Shown: positions 1 to 9,056, numbered from the stretch's first letter. The stretch is 64,000 nt of DNA from Peribacillus saganii (GCF_003429095.1 NZ_QVTE01000008.1:273625-337624); one strand, 5' to 3'. The notes: generated from the letters alone by a model not told the origin. Program-made: numbers and translations.

Positions 1-1
1 T

Positions 2-427
2 GTCCAGCTGCACGGCGATGAAAGTCCTGACTTTGCCACAAAGCTAAGCGTTCCTGTCATAAAGGCTTTCGGCATTGAAAGCAGCAAAGACATAAAAAAA
101 GCTTCTATGTTTGAAACAGCCTATTATTTATTTGATAGTCCTAAAGGGAAATTTAGGGGCGGGAATGGGACGTCGTTTGATTGGGTGGTTTTAGAAGAAA
201 ATGATTTTCCAAACAGCGATACATTCCTTGCAGGGGGGCTTACTCCGGAGAATGTAAAGGAAGCGATATGGAAGGTTAGGCCAATAGCAGTTGATGTTTC
301 AAGTGGTGTGGAAACAAATGGAGTCAAGGATCATGATAAAATAAAGCGCTTTGTGAATGAAGCAAAACTAGCATTTAAACAATTAGAGGAGAGTGACATA
401 AATGGCAGTATATGCACAGCCAGATAA
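2..427 (+). CDS. trpF: Phosphoribosylanthranilate isomerase, C-terminal part (cut by window edge)
   Basis: Only the last 141 codons lie in the window; the frame is open from position 2 and begins VQLHGDE, a TrpF motif. TrpF isomerises phosphoribosylanthranilate to the carboxyphenylamino-deoxyribulose phosphate in cytoplasmic tryptophan synthesis. The C-terminal TIM-barrel phosphate-binding loops are visible as [10 protein letters not shown] and [11 protein letters not shown]. An internal ATG at 107 is not the start because homologous sequence continues upstream of it. The gene overlaps trpB by 26 bases, which suggests translational coupling in a trp operon whose earlier genes lie outside the window. 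Identity rests on motif recognition plus the following trpB and trpA. Confidence 0.95.
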   Translation, partial: VQLHGDESPDFATKLSVPVIKAFGIESSKDIKKASMFETAYYLFDSPKGKFRGGNGTSFDWVVLEENDFPNSDTFLAGGLTPENVKEAIWKVRPIAVDVSSGVETNGVKDHDKIKRFVNEAKLAFKQLEESDINGSICTAR

Positions 428-1601
428 AAGCGGCCATTACGGACCATATGGGGGCCGCTATGTACCTGAAACATTGATGAACGCAGTATTAGAGCTTGAG
501 GAAGCCTATTACAAGGCACAGCAGGATGAACAATTCCAGAAGGAACTCGATCATTACCTTCGACAATATATCGGGAGAGAAACGCCGCTTTATTTTGCAG
601 AAAACTTTACAAAACATGCAGGCGGTGCAAAAATCTATTTAAAGCGAGAAGACTTGAATCATACCGGTGCCCATAAAATTAACAATACAATCGGCCAGGC
701 GCTGCTGGCAGTACGGATGGGAAAGAAAAAGGTGGTTGCGGAAACAGGAGCCGGCCAGCATGGCGTTGCAACAGCTACCGTCTGTGCCTTATTAAACCTT
801 GAATGTGTTATTTTCATGGGAAAGGAAGATATACGCCGGCAAAAACTGAATGTGTTTCGGATGGAACTGTTAGGTGCAAAAGTGGTCTCGGTTGAACAGG
901 GAAGCGCAACTCTAAAGGATGCCGTAAATGAGGCTCTTCGTTATTGGGTGGCTAATGTGCAGGATACTCACTACATTATGGGTTCCGTGCTGGGACCTCA
1001 CCCGTTCCCCTTAATAGTCCGCGATTTTCAAAGTGTTATAGGGTCAGAAACGAAAGCCCAGCATTTTGAACAGGAAGGCAAGCTGCCCGAAGCTGTCGTT
1101 GCGTGCATTGGTGGCGGAAGCAATGCGATGGGGATGTTTTATCCGTTTATTGAGGATGAAGAAGTAAAGTTATATGGTGTGGAGGCTGCAGGAAGCGGGC
1201 TTGATACAGACAAGCATGCAGCATCCTTGACTAAAGGGCAGGTTGGCGTATTGCACGGCAGCATGATGTATGTATTGCAGGATTCTCATGGCCAAATTCA
1301 GGAAGCCCATTCGATTTCAGCCGGATTGGATTACCCGGGTGTAGGGCCTGAGCACAGTTTATTGAAGGATATTGAACGGGTTACCTATACTTCTGTAACA
1401 GATGAAGAAGCACTTGATGCGCTGGTGCTGCTTTCACGAACGGAAGGAATCATACCGGCACTGGAGAGTTCACATGCCCTTGCTTATAGCCTGAAAATTG
1501 CAAAAGAAATGAACAAAGAAGAAAGCATAGTTGTCTGCCTATCAGGACGCGGGGATAAAGATGTTGAAACGGTACGTTCAGCGATAGGAGGTAACCTATA
1601 A
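402..1601 (+). CDS. trpB: Tryptophan synthase beta chain
   Basis: TrpB is the PLP-dependent subunit that joins indole and serine to make tryptophan, in an alpha2-beta2 complex with TrpA. At 399 residues it has the usual length. The PLP lysine is K92 in the motif HTGAHKINN, and the phosphate-binding glycine loop GGGSNAMG lies near residue 235. AGGAG precedes the ATG at 402, inside the end of trpF. The stop overlaps the trpA start by one base (TAATG), typical of stoichiometric coupling of the two subunits. No defects seen. Confidence 0.98.
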   Translation: MAVYAQPDKSGHYGPYGGRYVPETLMNAVLELEEAYYKAQQDEQFQKELDHYLRQYIGRETPLYFAENFTKHAGGAKIYLKREDLNHTGAHKINNTIGQALLAVRMGKKKVVAETGAGQHGVATATVCALLNLECVIFMGKEDIRRQKLNVFRMELLGAKVVSVEQGSATLKDAVNEALRYWVANVQDTHYIMGSVLGPHPFPLIVRDFQSVIGSETKAQHFEQEGKLPEAVVACIGGGSNAMGMFYPFIEDEEVKLYGVEAAGSGLDTDKHAASLTKGQVGVLHGSMMYVLQDSHGQIQEAHSISAGLDYPGVGPEHSLLKDIERVTYTSVTDEEALDALVLLSRTEGIIPALESSHALAYSLKIAKEMNKEESIVVCLSGRGDKDVETVRSAIGGNL

Positions 1602-2395
1602 TGGGAAAGCAGAAAATACAGGAAGCTTTTGCTGAAGTGGAAACGCGCGGTGAAAAAGCCTTTATTCCCTACATCATGGCAGGGGATGGAGGATTTGGAA
1701 AATTGAAGGAGGAGCTTTTGTTTTTTGAAAACGCAGGGGCGACGGTTGTAGAACTAGGGATTCCTTTCTCCGATCCGGTGGCAGATGGGCCGACGATTCA
1801 AAAGGCAGGCCAGAGGGCATTGGAACAGGGAACAACACTTGAGCTGGTCCTTAAGCATGTAAAAGAAATTCGGAAAGAAGTAAAAATCCCGATTGTGCTT
1901 ATGACATATCTGAACCCTGTTTTCGCTTATGGTATTCCGCGTTTTGCAGAAGACTGCAAAGCTGCGGGTGTGGATGGCTGCATAATTCCGGATCTGCCTT
2001 TTGAAGAAGAACAAATCATTTCAGGCCATTTGGCTAAATCAGAATTGGCCTTGATCCGGCTTGTGACATTGACGAGCTCAAAGGATCGCATTGCAAAATT
2101 GGCTGAATCGGCTGAAGGCTTCCTTTACGCTGTGACAATTACGGGGATTACAGGGGCAAGAGATTCTTTTTCTCAGGAAGTAACGGCGTATCTTAAACAG
2201 GTAAAGGAACTAAGTCCTATCCCTGTACTGGCTGGTTTTGGGATTTCGACCCCTGAACATGTAACAGCAGCCATCCAGGCTTGTGACGGGGTAATTGTCG
2301 GAAGCCGGATTATCGATTTAATTGAAAAAAATGATTTAGACGCGATAAAGGAATTGATACATGCATCTAAAAAAAGTGGAATTACACTTTCTTAG
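1601..2395 (+). CDS. trpA: Tryptophan synthase alpha chain
   Basis: TrpA cleaves indole-3-glycerol phosphate to indole, which is channelled to TrpB. The 264-residue protein is a complete TIM barrel. The catalytic acids of the family correspond to E51 in VVELGIPFSDP and D62 in VADGPTIQ, and the phosphate loop GFGIS is present near residue 210. It is the last gene of the operon: a strong hairpin terminator follows. In B. subtilis hisC, tyrA and aroE follow trpA; here they do not, so the supraoperon organisation is different. Confidence 0.98.
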   Translation: MGKQKIQEAFAEVETRGEKAFIPYIMAGDGGFGKLKEELLFFENAGATVVELGIPFSDPVADGPTIQKAGQRALEQGTTLELVLKHVKEIRKEVKIPIVLMTYLNPVFAYGIPRFAEDCKAAGVDGCIIPDLPFEEEQIISGHLAKSELALIRLVTLTSSKDRIAKLAESAEGFLYAVTITGITGARDSFSQEVTAYLKQVKELSPIPVLAGFGISTPEHVTAAIQACDGVIVGSRIIDLIEKNDLDAIKELIHASKKSGITLS

Positions 2396-2411
2396 GATCA
2401 TGACTGATAAC

Positions 2412-2488
2412 GGTGCGGCAATAGCATGAAAAAAACTCCCGCTAAGAAGTGCAGCGAGAGTCATGCTTTTGCCACACCTTATTTTTTC
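2412..2488 (+). terminator. trp operon terminator, long interrupted hairpin
   Basis: An 18-base arm at 2412-2429 pairs with 2461-2478 with two mismatches, and a second inner stem (ACTCCCGCT with AGCGAGAGT) stacks on it. The stem is followed by TTATTTTTTC. It closes the trpFBA transcript. Confidence 0.85.
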
Positions 2489-2573
2489 ACTGTTAAGGAT
2501 ATGGAGTAATAAAGATAGGGAACTTCATTGATCTACCTGTATCTAGCTATCTTTTGCAGACTTGCTTTCATGT

Positions 2574-3194
2574 TTAATACAGTTTATATAGGGGTATTAA
2601 TTTGACAAATGCATCAGCAGCTGTTTTAACAAATTCCTCATCCGATAGCATAACAGCTTCTTCACGAGGGATATGAATTCCACAAAGGAGTTCAGCTTTT
2701 TTTACATTCTGAAGCCTCTGAAACATTTCAGTTAGATCTTCTTCAGTAAGATCCCTGTGCAAGATTCCATCGGGCTTTGTGTGGTCAATGGACCAGACGA
2801 ATTCGTCAGGAATGCTGTTCTTGATTTCAGCAACATGCTCCTGCAGTATTTCACCAAACTGTTCTTTATTAGAAGCTTCGTAAATAACGGCAAACCAGAT
2901 GAACACATGTGTTTCCCACAGGCCTATCTGGAAGTGAGGCAGCATTTTATAGCCTCTGTTATTACCGGCAAAAGCAACCCATGTATCTTTCGGAGGGTTG
3001 ATTGTCCTTCTAAGGTGCTTAGCTACATGGGGATACATCTCATTTCCGGTAAGTATGGATAGTTCACCCGAGAAATGGCTCCCAAGTGCTATTAGCTTTG
3101 GCTGAATCCGTTCCTTTATCGCTTCCATGCGGGGCTCTAAGCCTTCGATTTTAAATACATTAAAATCGGCAGCGGTAAATCCGGCTAATTGCAT
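2574..3194 (-). CDS. yktB: YktB family protein (DUF1054 / UPF0637)
   Basis: A 206-residue soluble protein recognised as the YktB/DUF1054 family from its N-terminal pattern (FTAADFNVFKIEGLE) and from lying beside a SuhB-type phosphatase, as in B. subtilis yktB-yktC. The biochemical function is not established as far as I know. No signal peptide or membrane segment is visible. The start ATG at 3194 has AGGAG seven bases upstream on the minus strand. It is transcribed opposite to its neighbours as a single gene. Confidence 0.85.
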   Translation of the reverse strand: MQLAGFTAADFNVFKIEGLEPRMEAIKERIQPKLIALGSHFSGELSILTGNEMYPHVAKHLRRTINPPKDTWVAFAGNNRGYKMLPHFQIGLWETHVFIWFAVIYEASNKEQFGEILQEHVAEIKNSIPDEFVWSIDHTKPDGILHRDLTEEDLTEMFQRLQNVKKAELLCGIHIPREEAVMLSDEEFVKTAADAFVKLIPLYKLY

Positions 3195-3313
3195 AATCGA
3201 TTCTCCTTCTATAGTAAATGTGAATATATTTTAGCATAATGATTTTCCATTTAACAAAGAAACACGCCTGAGAAGCCAGAATATTAAAAGTTATGGGTAA
3301 AAGTACAATTTTG

Positions 3314-3342
3314 TTGCGAAAAACTGACAACCGTCATATTAT
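3314..3342 (+). promoter_or_regulatory. Candidate sigma-A promoter of the small coiled-coil gene
   Basis: TTGCGA at 3314-3319 and TATTAT at 3337-3342 are separated by exactly 17 bases, about 65 bases before the start codon at 3406. A TATAAT overlaps three bases further downstream. Prediction from consensus only. Confidence 0.5.
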
Positions 3343-3405
3343 AATAACAAAATAATACAGAAAATTCGGTAAACTAACCAATTAGTTGAAGGGAGCGTTT
3401 CAAAT

Positions 3406-3603
3406 ATGAAACAGTTAATGAATCAGGCTCTGAAAGCTAAGGAAGTTGAAAGGCATAGAGCAGCAGTGCTTAGAATGGAAATGGATTATGAACTGGCTAC
3501 TTTATTTGAAGCATTGAGTGAAGAAAACGAGTCTAAAAAATCTCAATGCAAGCAGCGACTGGAGAGAATTCGCCTTGAATTGCTTAAACTTAAGGCTTTG
3601 TAA
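3406..3603 (+). CDS. Small coiled-coil protein, YkzI-like
   Basis: A 65-residue, charge-rich, mostly helical protein (MKQLMNQALKAKEVERHRAA at the start) with heptad-like spacing of leucines near the end (LERIRLELLKLKAL). It has no membrane segment, cysteine pair or signal peptide. A good ribosome binding site (GAAGGGAGCG) precedes the ATG. It sits between yktB and the suhB-type gene, the place where B. subtilis has ykzI, so it is probably that family, though I identify it mainly by position. The function is unknown. It has its own promoter and terminator. Confidence 0.7.
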   Translation: MKQLMNQALKAKEVERHRAAVLRMEMDYELATLFEALSEENESKKSQCKQRLERIRLELLKLKAL

Positions 3604-3688
3604 GTAATACCATGGAATTGAAAATAAAGGAGTAAATCGCAGGCAGATGCTATATATAGTCGATGACCAACAATATACTATGCTATAG

Positions 3689-3731
3689 ACGGGCTCTGTA
3701 CATATAATGTAGAGTCCGTTTTTTATTTTTT
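3689..3731 (+). terminator. Terminator after the small coiled-coil gene
   Basis: ACGGGCTCTGTACA and TGTAGAGTCCGT form an imperfect stem with a TATAA loop, followed by a run of T broken by a single A. Confidence 0.75.
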
Positions 3732-3880
3732 TGGAAATTATAAAATTTCTCGAGTTGTGGATAAGGTTAAAAACTTGATTGGAACAGCCTAATGGATTAA
3801 TCTTTAAATAAAAATTCCCTTTTTATAGAAATATAATAGAATGCGCTGTGCGACTTACTAACGAACCGGAGGATTGCTTT

Positions 3881-4675
3881 ATGGCCAGCTGGAAAGAAAT
3901 AGATACACATGCGAAAGAATGGACAAAAACCGCCGGAAAAAGGCTGAGAGAATCATTTAAGGAAACGCTTAACATTTCAACGAAATCTAATCGGAACGAT
4001 CTTGTTACGAATATGGATAAGGAAACCGAAGAATTCTTCATAACAAAAATTAAAGAAAATTACCCCGATCACCGGATCCTTGGTGAAGAAGGAATGGGTG
4101 AAGGAGTAACGGATCTAAATGGAATTGTCTGGATTATTGATCCGATTGACGGAACAATGAATTTCATCCACCAGCAGCGGAATTTCGCGATTTCCATTGG
4201 CATTTATGAAAATGGAGTTGGAAAAATAGGGCTAATATATGATGTAGTCCATGATGAACTATATCATGCAGTCAAAGGCCAGGGTGCATATATGAATGAT
4301 GTAAAGCTTCAGGAATTAGAGCCGGTAGCGTTAAGTGATATGATTTTATCCCTGAATGCAACATGGGTAACGGAAAATAAAAGGATCGATCCAGCCATTT
4401 TATCAAAGCTCGTTAAAGATATAAGAGGAACGCGTTCATACGGATCCGCTGCGATTGAATTGGCATACACAGCTGCTGGCAGAGTTGACGGATATATTTC
4501 TCTGAGGCTTGCACCGTGGGATGTAGCGGGAGGAGCAGTCCTTGTTGAGGAAGTTGGCGGTTTGGTTACGGACCTGCGGGGCAAACCGCTTGACTTAGTA
4601 AATGGCGGCTCAGTCTTTGCCTGCAGACCGGTCCTCCATGAAGAAGTGCTGAAAAAATATCTGGCAGATTACTAA
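3881..4675 (+). CDS. suhB: Inositol monophosphatase family phosphatase (YktC/SuhB)
   Basis: A Mg2+-dependent sugar-alcohol phosphatase of the inositol monophosphatase superfamily. All metal-binding motifs are visible: GEEG near residue 70, WIIDPIDGTMNF near 86, and WDVAGG near 210. Its 264 residues match the family. An in-frame GTG at 3848 lacks a ribosome binding site, whereas CCGGAGGA precedes ATG 3881, so the latter start is used. The physiological substrate in bacilli is uncertain; inositol-1-phosphate and related phosphates are known in vitro substrates for the family. The B. subtilis counterpart is yktC. Confidence 0.93.
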   Translation: MASWKEIDTHAKEWTKTAGKRLRESFKETLNISTKSNRNDLVTNMDKETEEFFITKIKENYPDHRILGEEGMGEGVTDLNGIVWIIDPIDGTMNFIHQQRNFAISIGIYENGVGKIGLIYDVVHDELYHAVKGQGAYMNDVKLQELEPVALSDMILSLNATWVTENKRIDPAILSKLVKDIRGTRSYGSAAIELAYTAAGRVDGYISLRLAPWDVAGGAVLVEEVGGLVTDLRGKPLDLVNGGSVFACRPVLHEEVLKKYLADY

Positions 4676-4715
4676 AATGTTTTCTTTGGACAAACTGCAA
4701 ATATCGTACCAATAG

Positions 4716-4758
4716 AGAAGCGTTTTTCCCTAACTTTTGGGAGATGCTTCTTTTTTAT
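4716..4758 (+). terminator. Terminator of suhB
   Basis: AGAAGCGTTTTTCCC pairs with GGGAGATGCTTCT around a short loop, followed by a T run. Confidence 0.8.
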
Positions 4759-4830
4759 TTTGCAGACAACCAAAGGGAGCATAATACCCATCTTTCATAA
4801 CGTTAAAAAATAGACGCCGTTTTGCTGGCC

Positions 4831-4868
4831 AAAAAACCTTGTCATACAGGGGAGTGACAAGGTTTTTT
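4831..4868. terminator. Symmetrical terminator between convergent suhB and ylaF
   Basis: A perfect 14-base stem, AAAAAACCTTGTCA with TGACAAGGTTTTTT, around a 10-base loop. A-run and T-run flanks make it able to act in both directions. It belongs to a group of look-alike CCTTG terminators in this window. Confidence 0.85.
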
Positions 4869-4920
4869 GTATGCTGCCGTATTCGTTTTTTAATAGAGAA
4901 AATTGGCAATAATAAAATGA

Positions 4921-5106
4921 CTATTTTAATTTACCTTGTTCCCGCATTTTCTTTTTAGTCGCAAATCCATAGCCCATGATGCCAATTAATGCCAGGATGC
5001 AGATAATTATGCCAATAAGGCTTCTTTCACCGACGGAAATGCCAATCCCGGCCATACTGGCAGCAGCAAGAAAGGCTAGTAGTAAGAAATTCCACTTGAT
5101 ATTCAT
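4921..5106 (-). CDS. ylaF: Small membrane protein YlaF (DUF5325)
   Basis: A 61-residue protein with two predicted membrane helices (about residues 6-24 and 30-48) and a basic C-terminal tail (KKKMREQGKLK). Size, topology and location directly before typA on the opposite strand match B. subtilis ylaF. The function is unknown. The ribosome binding site AGAGGTG precedes ATG at 5106. It is divergent from typA, so both promoters lie in the roughly 110-base gap. Confidence 0.85.
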   Translation of the reverse strand: MNIKWNFLLLAFLAAASMAGIGISVGERSLIGIIICILALIGIMGYGFATKKKMREQGKLK

Positions 5107-5219
5107 CTGGTTTCACCTCTATAAAACCATTGTACAGAATTTCTTTCTTTGTTTCTACTGTGTTTGTGATATAATACTTAGGTTAATGAAAAAGTTAATA
5201 TATATTAGGAGTGAATTTT

Positions 5220-7064
5220 TTGAAATCACGCAATGATATTCGAAATATAGCGATCATCGCCCACGTTGACCATGGTAAAACCACTCTGGTTGATGAACTA
5301 CTGAAACAATCAGGTACTTTTCGTGCGAACGAACATGTTGAAGAACGTGCAATGGATTCCAACGATCTTGAAAAAGAGCGTGGAATAACGATCCTGGCAA
5401 AAAATACTGCTGTTCAATATAAGGATACAAAAATTAATATTTTAGATACACCGGGACACGCTGACTTTGGCGGCGAGGTAGAACGAATCATGAAAATGGT
5501 TGACGGCGTTCTGCTTGTTGTCGATGCATACGAAGGTACAATGCCTCAAACACGTTTTGTACTAAAAAAGGCATTGGAACAAAAAATTACACCAATCGTT
5601 GTTGTAAATAAAATTGATAAAGACTCTGCCCGTCCTGAAGAGGTTATTGATGAGGTTTTGGATTTATTCATTGAATTAGGTGCCAATGAGGAACAGCTTG
5701 AATTCCCTGTTATTTACGCATCTGCGATTAATGGAACTGCAAGCCCTGATCCTGATCCTGCAAACCAGGAAGAAAATATGGCTTCTTTATTTGAAGCAAT
5801 CATTGAAAATATCCCTGCACCTATCGACAATAGAGAAGAGGGGCTGCAATTCCAGGTAGCACTGCTTGATTATAACGATTATGTAGGCCGTATCGGAATT
5901 GGCCGTGTATTCCGCGGAACTATGAAGGTTGGCCAGCAGGTTGCCCTTATGAAGCTTGACGGCTCTGTTAAACAGTTCCGTGTAACGAAGATCTTTGGAT
6001 TTATCGGCCTAAAGCGGGTCGAAGTTGAAGAAGCAGTGGCAGGCGACCTTATAGCAGTTTCCGGAATGGAGGATATAAACGTAGGTGAAACGGTAACACC
6101 TGTTGACCAACAAGAAGCTCTTCCTGTTCTGCGTATTGACGAGCCTACCTTGCAAATGACGTTTCTTGTAAATAATAGCCCTTTTGCTGGGCGTGAAGGC
6201 AAATTTGTAACAGCAAGAAAGATTGAAGAACGATTAAAAGCGCAGCTGGAAACCGATGTCAGCTTACGCGTTGAAAACACTGATTCACCGGATGTATGGG
6301 TTGTCTCCGGACGCGGGGAGCTTCACCTTTCCATTTTAATTGAAAACATGAGACGTGAAGGATATGAGCTTCAGGTTTCAAAGCCTGAGGTTATTGTCAG
6401 GGAAATCGATGGTGTTCGCTGCGAGCCGGTTGAGCGTGTTCAAATTGACGTTCCTGAAGAGCATACTGGCGCGATCATGGAATCAATCGGTGCCCGTAAA
6501 GGCGAAATGCTGGATATGATCAACAATGGAAGTGGACAAGTCCGTCTATTATTCAATGTACCAGCACGCGGTTTGATCGGTTACTCTACTGAATTCCTTA
6601 CCTTGACTCGCGGATATGGCATTATGAACCATACATTTGACAGCTATCAGCCAATGGCTACTGGCCAGGTAGGCGGCAGAAGACAAGGTGTTCTTGTATC
6701 CATGGAATCCGGAAAAACAACGCAATACGGTATCATGCAGGTTGAGGACCGAGGCGTAATTTTTGTTGAGCCGGGTACTGATATTTACGAAGGTATGATT
6801 GTCGGCGAGCATAACCGTGAAAGTGACTTAACGGTAAATATCGTAAAAGCAAAGCAAATGACTAACATGCGTTCAGCGAATAAAGACCAAACAACAACAA
6901 TGAAAAAGCCTAGAATCATGTCGCTCGAAGAATCACTTGAGTATTTAAATGATGACGAGTACTGTGAAGTAACTCCTGAATCAATCCGTTTGCGTAAGAA
7001 GATTCTTGATAAAAATGAACGTGAAAGAGTACAGAAAAAGAAAAAGTACGCTGAACAGCAATAA
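5220..7064 (+). CDS. typA: Ribosome-associated translational GTPase TypA/BipA
   Basis: TypA is an EF-G-like GTPase that binds the 70S ribosome and supports ribosome assembly and stress or cold growth. G-domain motifs are intact: [18 protein letters not shown] and NKID within the first 135 residues, followed by the beta-barrel, EF-G III/V-like and TypA C-terminal domains. No ATG start is available. AGGAG at 5207-5211 is ideally spaced from TTG 5220, so the GTG at 5211 that overlaps it is rejected. The result is 614 residues, close to the B. subtilis length. A TATAAT at 5170-5175 may be its -10 element, but a convincing -35 is not seen. Confidence 0.97.
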   Translation: MKSRNDIRNIAIIAHVDHGKTTLVDELLKQSGTFRANEHVEERAMDSNDLEKERGITILAKNTAVQYKDTKINILDTPGHADFGGEVERIMKMVDGVLLVVDAYEGTMPQTRFVLKKALEQKITPIVVVNKIDKDSARPEEVIDEVLDLFIELGANEEQLEFPVIYASAINGTASPDPDPANQEENMASLFEAIIENIPAPIDNREEGLQFQVALLDYNDYVGRIGIGRVFRGTMKVGQQVALMKLDGSVKQFRVTKIFGFIGLKRVEVEEAVAGDLIAVSGMEDINVGETVTPVDQQEALPVLRIDEPTLQMTFLVNNSPFAGREGKFVTARKIEERLKAQLETDVSLRVENTDSPDVWVVSGRGELHLSILIENMRREGYELQVSKPEVIVREIDGVRCEPVERVQIDVPEEHTGAIMESIGARKGEMLDMINNGSGQVRLLFNVPARGLIGYSTEFLTLTRGYGIMNHTFDSYQPMATGQVGGRRQGVLVSMESGKTTQYGIMQVEDRGVIFVEPGTDIYEGMIVGEHNRESDLTVNIVKAKQMTNMRSANKDQTTTMKKPRIMSLEESLEYLNDDEYCEVTPESIRLRKKILDKNERERVQKKKKYAEQQ

Positions 7065-7093
7065 TTCGGAGTGAGAAACTAGGAGGGTAAAGG

Positions 7094-7420
7094 ATGATTG
7101 AAGAACGTTTAACGTTTTTTGCTGCCCTTTATAAAATCGGTGAAAACCAGGACCAGACTCAGTTGGGAATGTGGCTTTTATACGGTACGATTGTGCTTTT
7201 GTCCATTCTCGTTTATAATTTGGGATTTGCCCGCAAGCTGCCGCTTTTGAAAAACGTGGTAGTTTATATTTCACTTGCTTTGGGATGTACAGTCCTAACA
7301 TTCTTTGCAGTTTTCCTGCCCGTAGCAGAAGGGCTTATCGTTGCTGCCATGTTTCTGGGAATTTACAAGTTCCGCCGTCATCGCCGTCAGGATGAACAGC
7401 ATGCTGAGCAGGGGAGCTAG
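7094..7420 (+). CDS. ylaH: YlaH-like membrane protein
   Basis: A 108-residue protein with three predicted membrane helices (about residues 27-42, 51-71 and 73-90) and a basic, histidine-rich tail. It is recognised as YlaH by sequence and by following typA, as in B. subtilis. The function is unknown. AGGAGGG precedes ATG at 7094. It lies 29 bases after typA and 3 bases before the next gene, so the three probably form one transcript ending in the palindromic terminator at 7709. Confidence 0.85.
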   Translation: MIEERLTFFAALYKIGENQDQTQLGMWLLYGTIVLLSILVYNLGFARKLPLLKNVVVYISLALGCTVLTFFAVFLPVAEGLIVAAMFLGIYKFRRHRRQDEQHAEQGS

Positions 7421-7423
7421 CAT

Positions 7424-7708
7424 ATGAAGTCGCTGCAGGATACATTGTATAATTGGCTGACGATCAAAGTTGTTAACCTTGCGAGGCCGGATGATACAGC
7501 TGCCCTCGAGACGACTGAGCTTTTCGAGCAGATGCTTACTGATGAACATGGCGTGTCAGGATTAGTTATTACAAAGGAACCGCCAATGTATTTTATTGAT
7601 TACAAACAGAATGGCGAAGTGAAAAGAGTCCGTTTTTCCGAAGAACTCATTGATATCATGCTGAACCAAATTAAAGAAGAGCCAGAAAAATATGTAAATT
7701 ATAAGTAA
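7424..7708 (+). CDS. Conserved hypothetical protein, co-transcribed with ylaH
   Basis: A 94-residue acidic soluble protein that I do not recognise as a named family. It has no signal peptide, membrane segment or cysteines; the pattern suggests an alpha/beta fold (a central strand VSGLVITKEPPMYFIDY followed by helices). It begins three bases after ylaH, with GGGGAG overlapping the ylaH stop as its ribosome binding site, which indicates translational coupling. B. subtilis has ylaI in this slot; here ylaI is present further on, on the opposite strand, so this gene is additional relative to that order. Confidence 0.75.
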   Translation: MKSLQDTLYNWLTIKVVNLARPDDTAALETTELFEQMLTDEHGVSGLVITKEPPMYFIDYKQNGEVKRVRFSEELIDIMLNQIKEEPEKYVNYK

Positions 7709-7747
7709 CGTAAAGAAGACCCTTGCACCGCAAGGGTCTTCTTTACG
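7709..7747. terminator. Perfect 17-bp palindromic terminator between convergent genes
   Basis: CGTAAAGAAGACCCTTG and its exact complement flank a 5-base CACCG loop. T and A tracts are inside the stem ends, so it can terminate in both directions between the genes ending at 7708 and 7774. Confidence 0.8.
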
Positions 7748-7773
7748 TTATGATAGTTTTTCTTCCGAATGTA

Positions 7774-8217
7774 TTATGAAAATCGAGAAGTGATCCGCAC
7801 GAAAACAGCAAGCAAAAAGGCAAATAGAAGGTGACATATTGTCCAAAAATAAAAGGAGAGCCAATCGCTTGATTTCACAATGGGGGATCCAGACAAGAAA
7901 GATAATGGGAAATACAATAAAATGGCTGGGATTGTTATAAAGACGGCAAGCCAAATTCTGCCCGGGAGCGTTTCTGTATTACTGGATGAAATCAAGATAC
8001 AGTAACCCGCTCCTATCAGAAAGGAGACAGAAAGATGAAAAACAAACTCAGTGGTTTCACTAAACTCTTGATCACCAAGAAATGGAATGAAATCGACATT
8101 TAATAAAAGCGTGTATATATCTTTTTCGGTAACTTGCTGTACATATTTCATGATTAAGCCAAGTACCGTTCCAGCCAGGACTCCAGAAGCTCCTCCCATC
8201 CAGAAGTATCTTACCAT
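7774..8217 (-). CDS. Putative four-helix membrane protein, unknown function
   Basis: A 147-residue hydrophobic protein with about four membrane helices (approximately residues 6-24, 61-77, 87-107 and 122-141) and little soluble sequence. I do not recognise the family. Its start ATG (8217-8215) overlaps the last bases of the upstream ylaI gene on the same strand, and GAGGATGA inside ylaI is a plausible ribosome binding site, so the two are coupled. It ends near the palindromic terminator at 7709. Confidence 0.75.
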   Translation of the reverse strand: MVRYFWMGGASGVLAGTVLGLIMKYVQQVTEKDIYTLLLNVDFIPFLGDQEFSETTEFVFHLSVSFLIGAGYCILISSSNTETLPGRIWLAVFITIPAILLYFPLSFLSGSPIVKSSDWLSFYFWTICHLLFAFLLAVFVRITSRFS

Positions 8218-8411
8218 TCATCCTCTTCGTTAACGGAGCGGTATAATCGGAAATTTCCTGTAGCAATACGAGCATTTGTCCTTTCTTCTATACGTTCATG
8301 GCAGATGTTGCACATATATGTATGGATAGGCCGGTTTCTTAGTTTTTTTGCCTGCGGTGAATCATCCTCAATCGACTCAATTTTATCGCAGATTACACAT
8401 TTTACTCTCAA
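8211..8411 (-). CDS. ylaI: Zinc-ribbon protein YlaI (DUF2197)
   Basis: A 66-residue protein with two CXXC knuckles (CVIC near residue 4 and CNIC near residue 34), the pattern of a small zinc ribbon. It is recognised as YlaI. The GTG at 8420 lies inside the ribosome binding site AAGAGGTG; TTG at 8411 is correctly spaced and gives the N-terminus MRVKC seen in the family. The role is unknown; small zinc ribbons of this kind often bind nucleic acid or protein partners. It is the first gene of a two-gene minus-strand operon. Confidence 0.85.
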   Translation of the reverse strand: MRVKCVICDKIESIEDDSPQAKKLRNRPIHTYMCNICHERIEERTNARIATGNFRLYRSVNEEDEW

Positions 8412-8477
8412 ATGGCTCACCTCTTTTACTAATTAGGTTATGATAGTAGTATATCATGATTATTGGGGCAAGAATAT

Positions 8478-8506
8478 TTGAAACCAAGAAAAGGATTTCA
8501 TATACT
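8478..8506 (+). promoter_or_regulatory. Sigma-A promoter of the flavin-fold gene
   Basis: TTGAAA at 8478-8483 and TATACT at 8501-8506 are separated by 17 bases, about 50 bases before the ATG at 8555. Confidence 0.7.
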
Positions 8507-8554
8507 TATGAAAGTGGAAGTAATCAATGAATTTTGAAATCGGAGGCATTATAA

Positions 8555-9013
8555 ATGGCCAATCAAGTTGAACCAAAATTAGTTAAACCATTGTATGATT
8601 TACTGCAAAAAGAGCATTATATGATTCTGGCTACTGTAGACCATGAAACAGGAGGCCCAAATGTTAACGCAATTTCCTGGGTGTATGCACTTTCAGAGGA
8701 GGCAATCCGATTTGCAGTTGATAACCGGTCAAGGATCGTTCAAAACCTTGAAAAAAACCCGAACGCAGCTTTTACTTTAATTGCTAATGAAACCACCTAT
8801 TCCATCAGTGGCAAAGCTTCCATTCTAGAAGAAAAGCTTGAGGGTGTTCCATTAAAGCTGGCCCTTGTGGAAGTAGCCATAAACGAGGTTAGGGATATCA
8901 TGTTCTATGGTTCAAAAATTACAGTACAACCTCAATATGATAAAACTTATGACAAGAATGCAGCTGCCAAGCTTGATAAACAAGTATTAGAAGCAATGAG
9001 GAATAGAATCTAA
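8555..9013 (+). CDS. Pyridoxamine 5'-phosphate oxidase-fold (FMN-binding) protein
   Basis: A 152-residue protein with the split-barrel fold pattern of the pyridoxamine phosphate oxidase superfamily: an N-terminal helix, then YMILATVDHETGGPNVNAIS, IRFAVDNRSRIVQNLEKNP and FTLIANETTYSISGKA. Members bind FMN, F420 or heme, and many have unknown substrates; the sequence does not say which. It lacks the C-terminal motif of true PdxH, so a vitamin B6 role is not implied. GGAGG precedes ATG 8555. Single-gene transcript with its own promoter and terminator. Confidence 0.85.
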   Translation: MANQVEPKLVKPLYDLLQKEHYMILATVDHETGGPNVNAISWVYALSEEAIRFAVDNRSRIVQNLEKNPNAAFTLIANETTYSISGKASILEEKLEGVPLKLALVEVAINEVRDIMFYGSKITVQPQYDKTYDKNAAAKLDKQVLEAMRNRI

Positions 9014-9017
9014 TTAA

Positions 9018-9056
9018 CAAGAAAAAACTTGCCGATTTTTGGCAAGTTTTTTCTTG
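9018..9056 (+). terminator. Terminator after the flavin-fold gene
   Basis: CAAGAAAAAACTTGCC pairs perfectly with GGCAAGTTTTTTCTTG around a 7-base loop. Similar in core to the CCTTG group of terminators. Confidence 0.85.

Noticed and set aside
5879..6280. Minus-strand frame of 133 codons inside typA
   Set aside because: Antisense shadow of the conserved GTPase; rich in threonine, serine and arginine from reversed codons.
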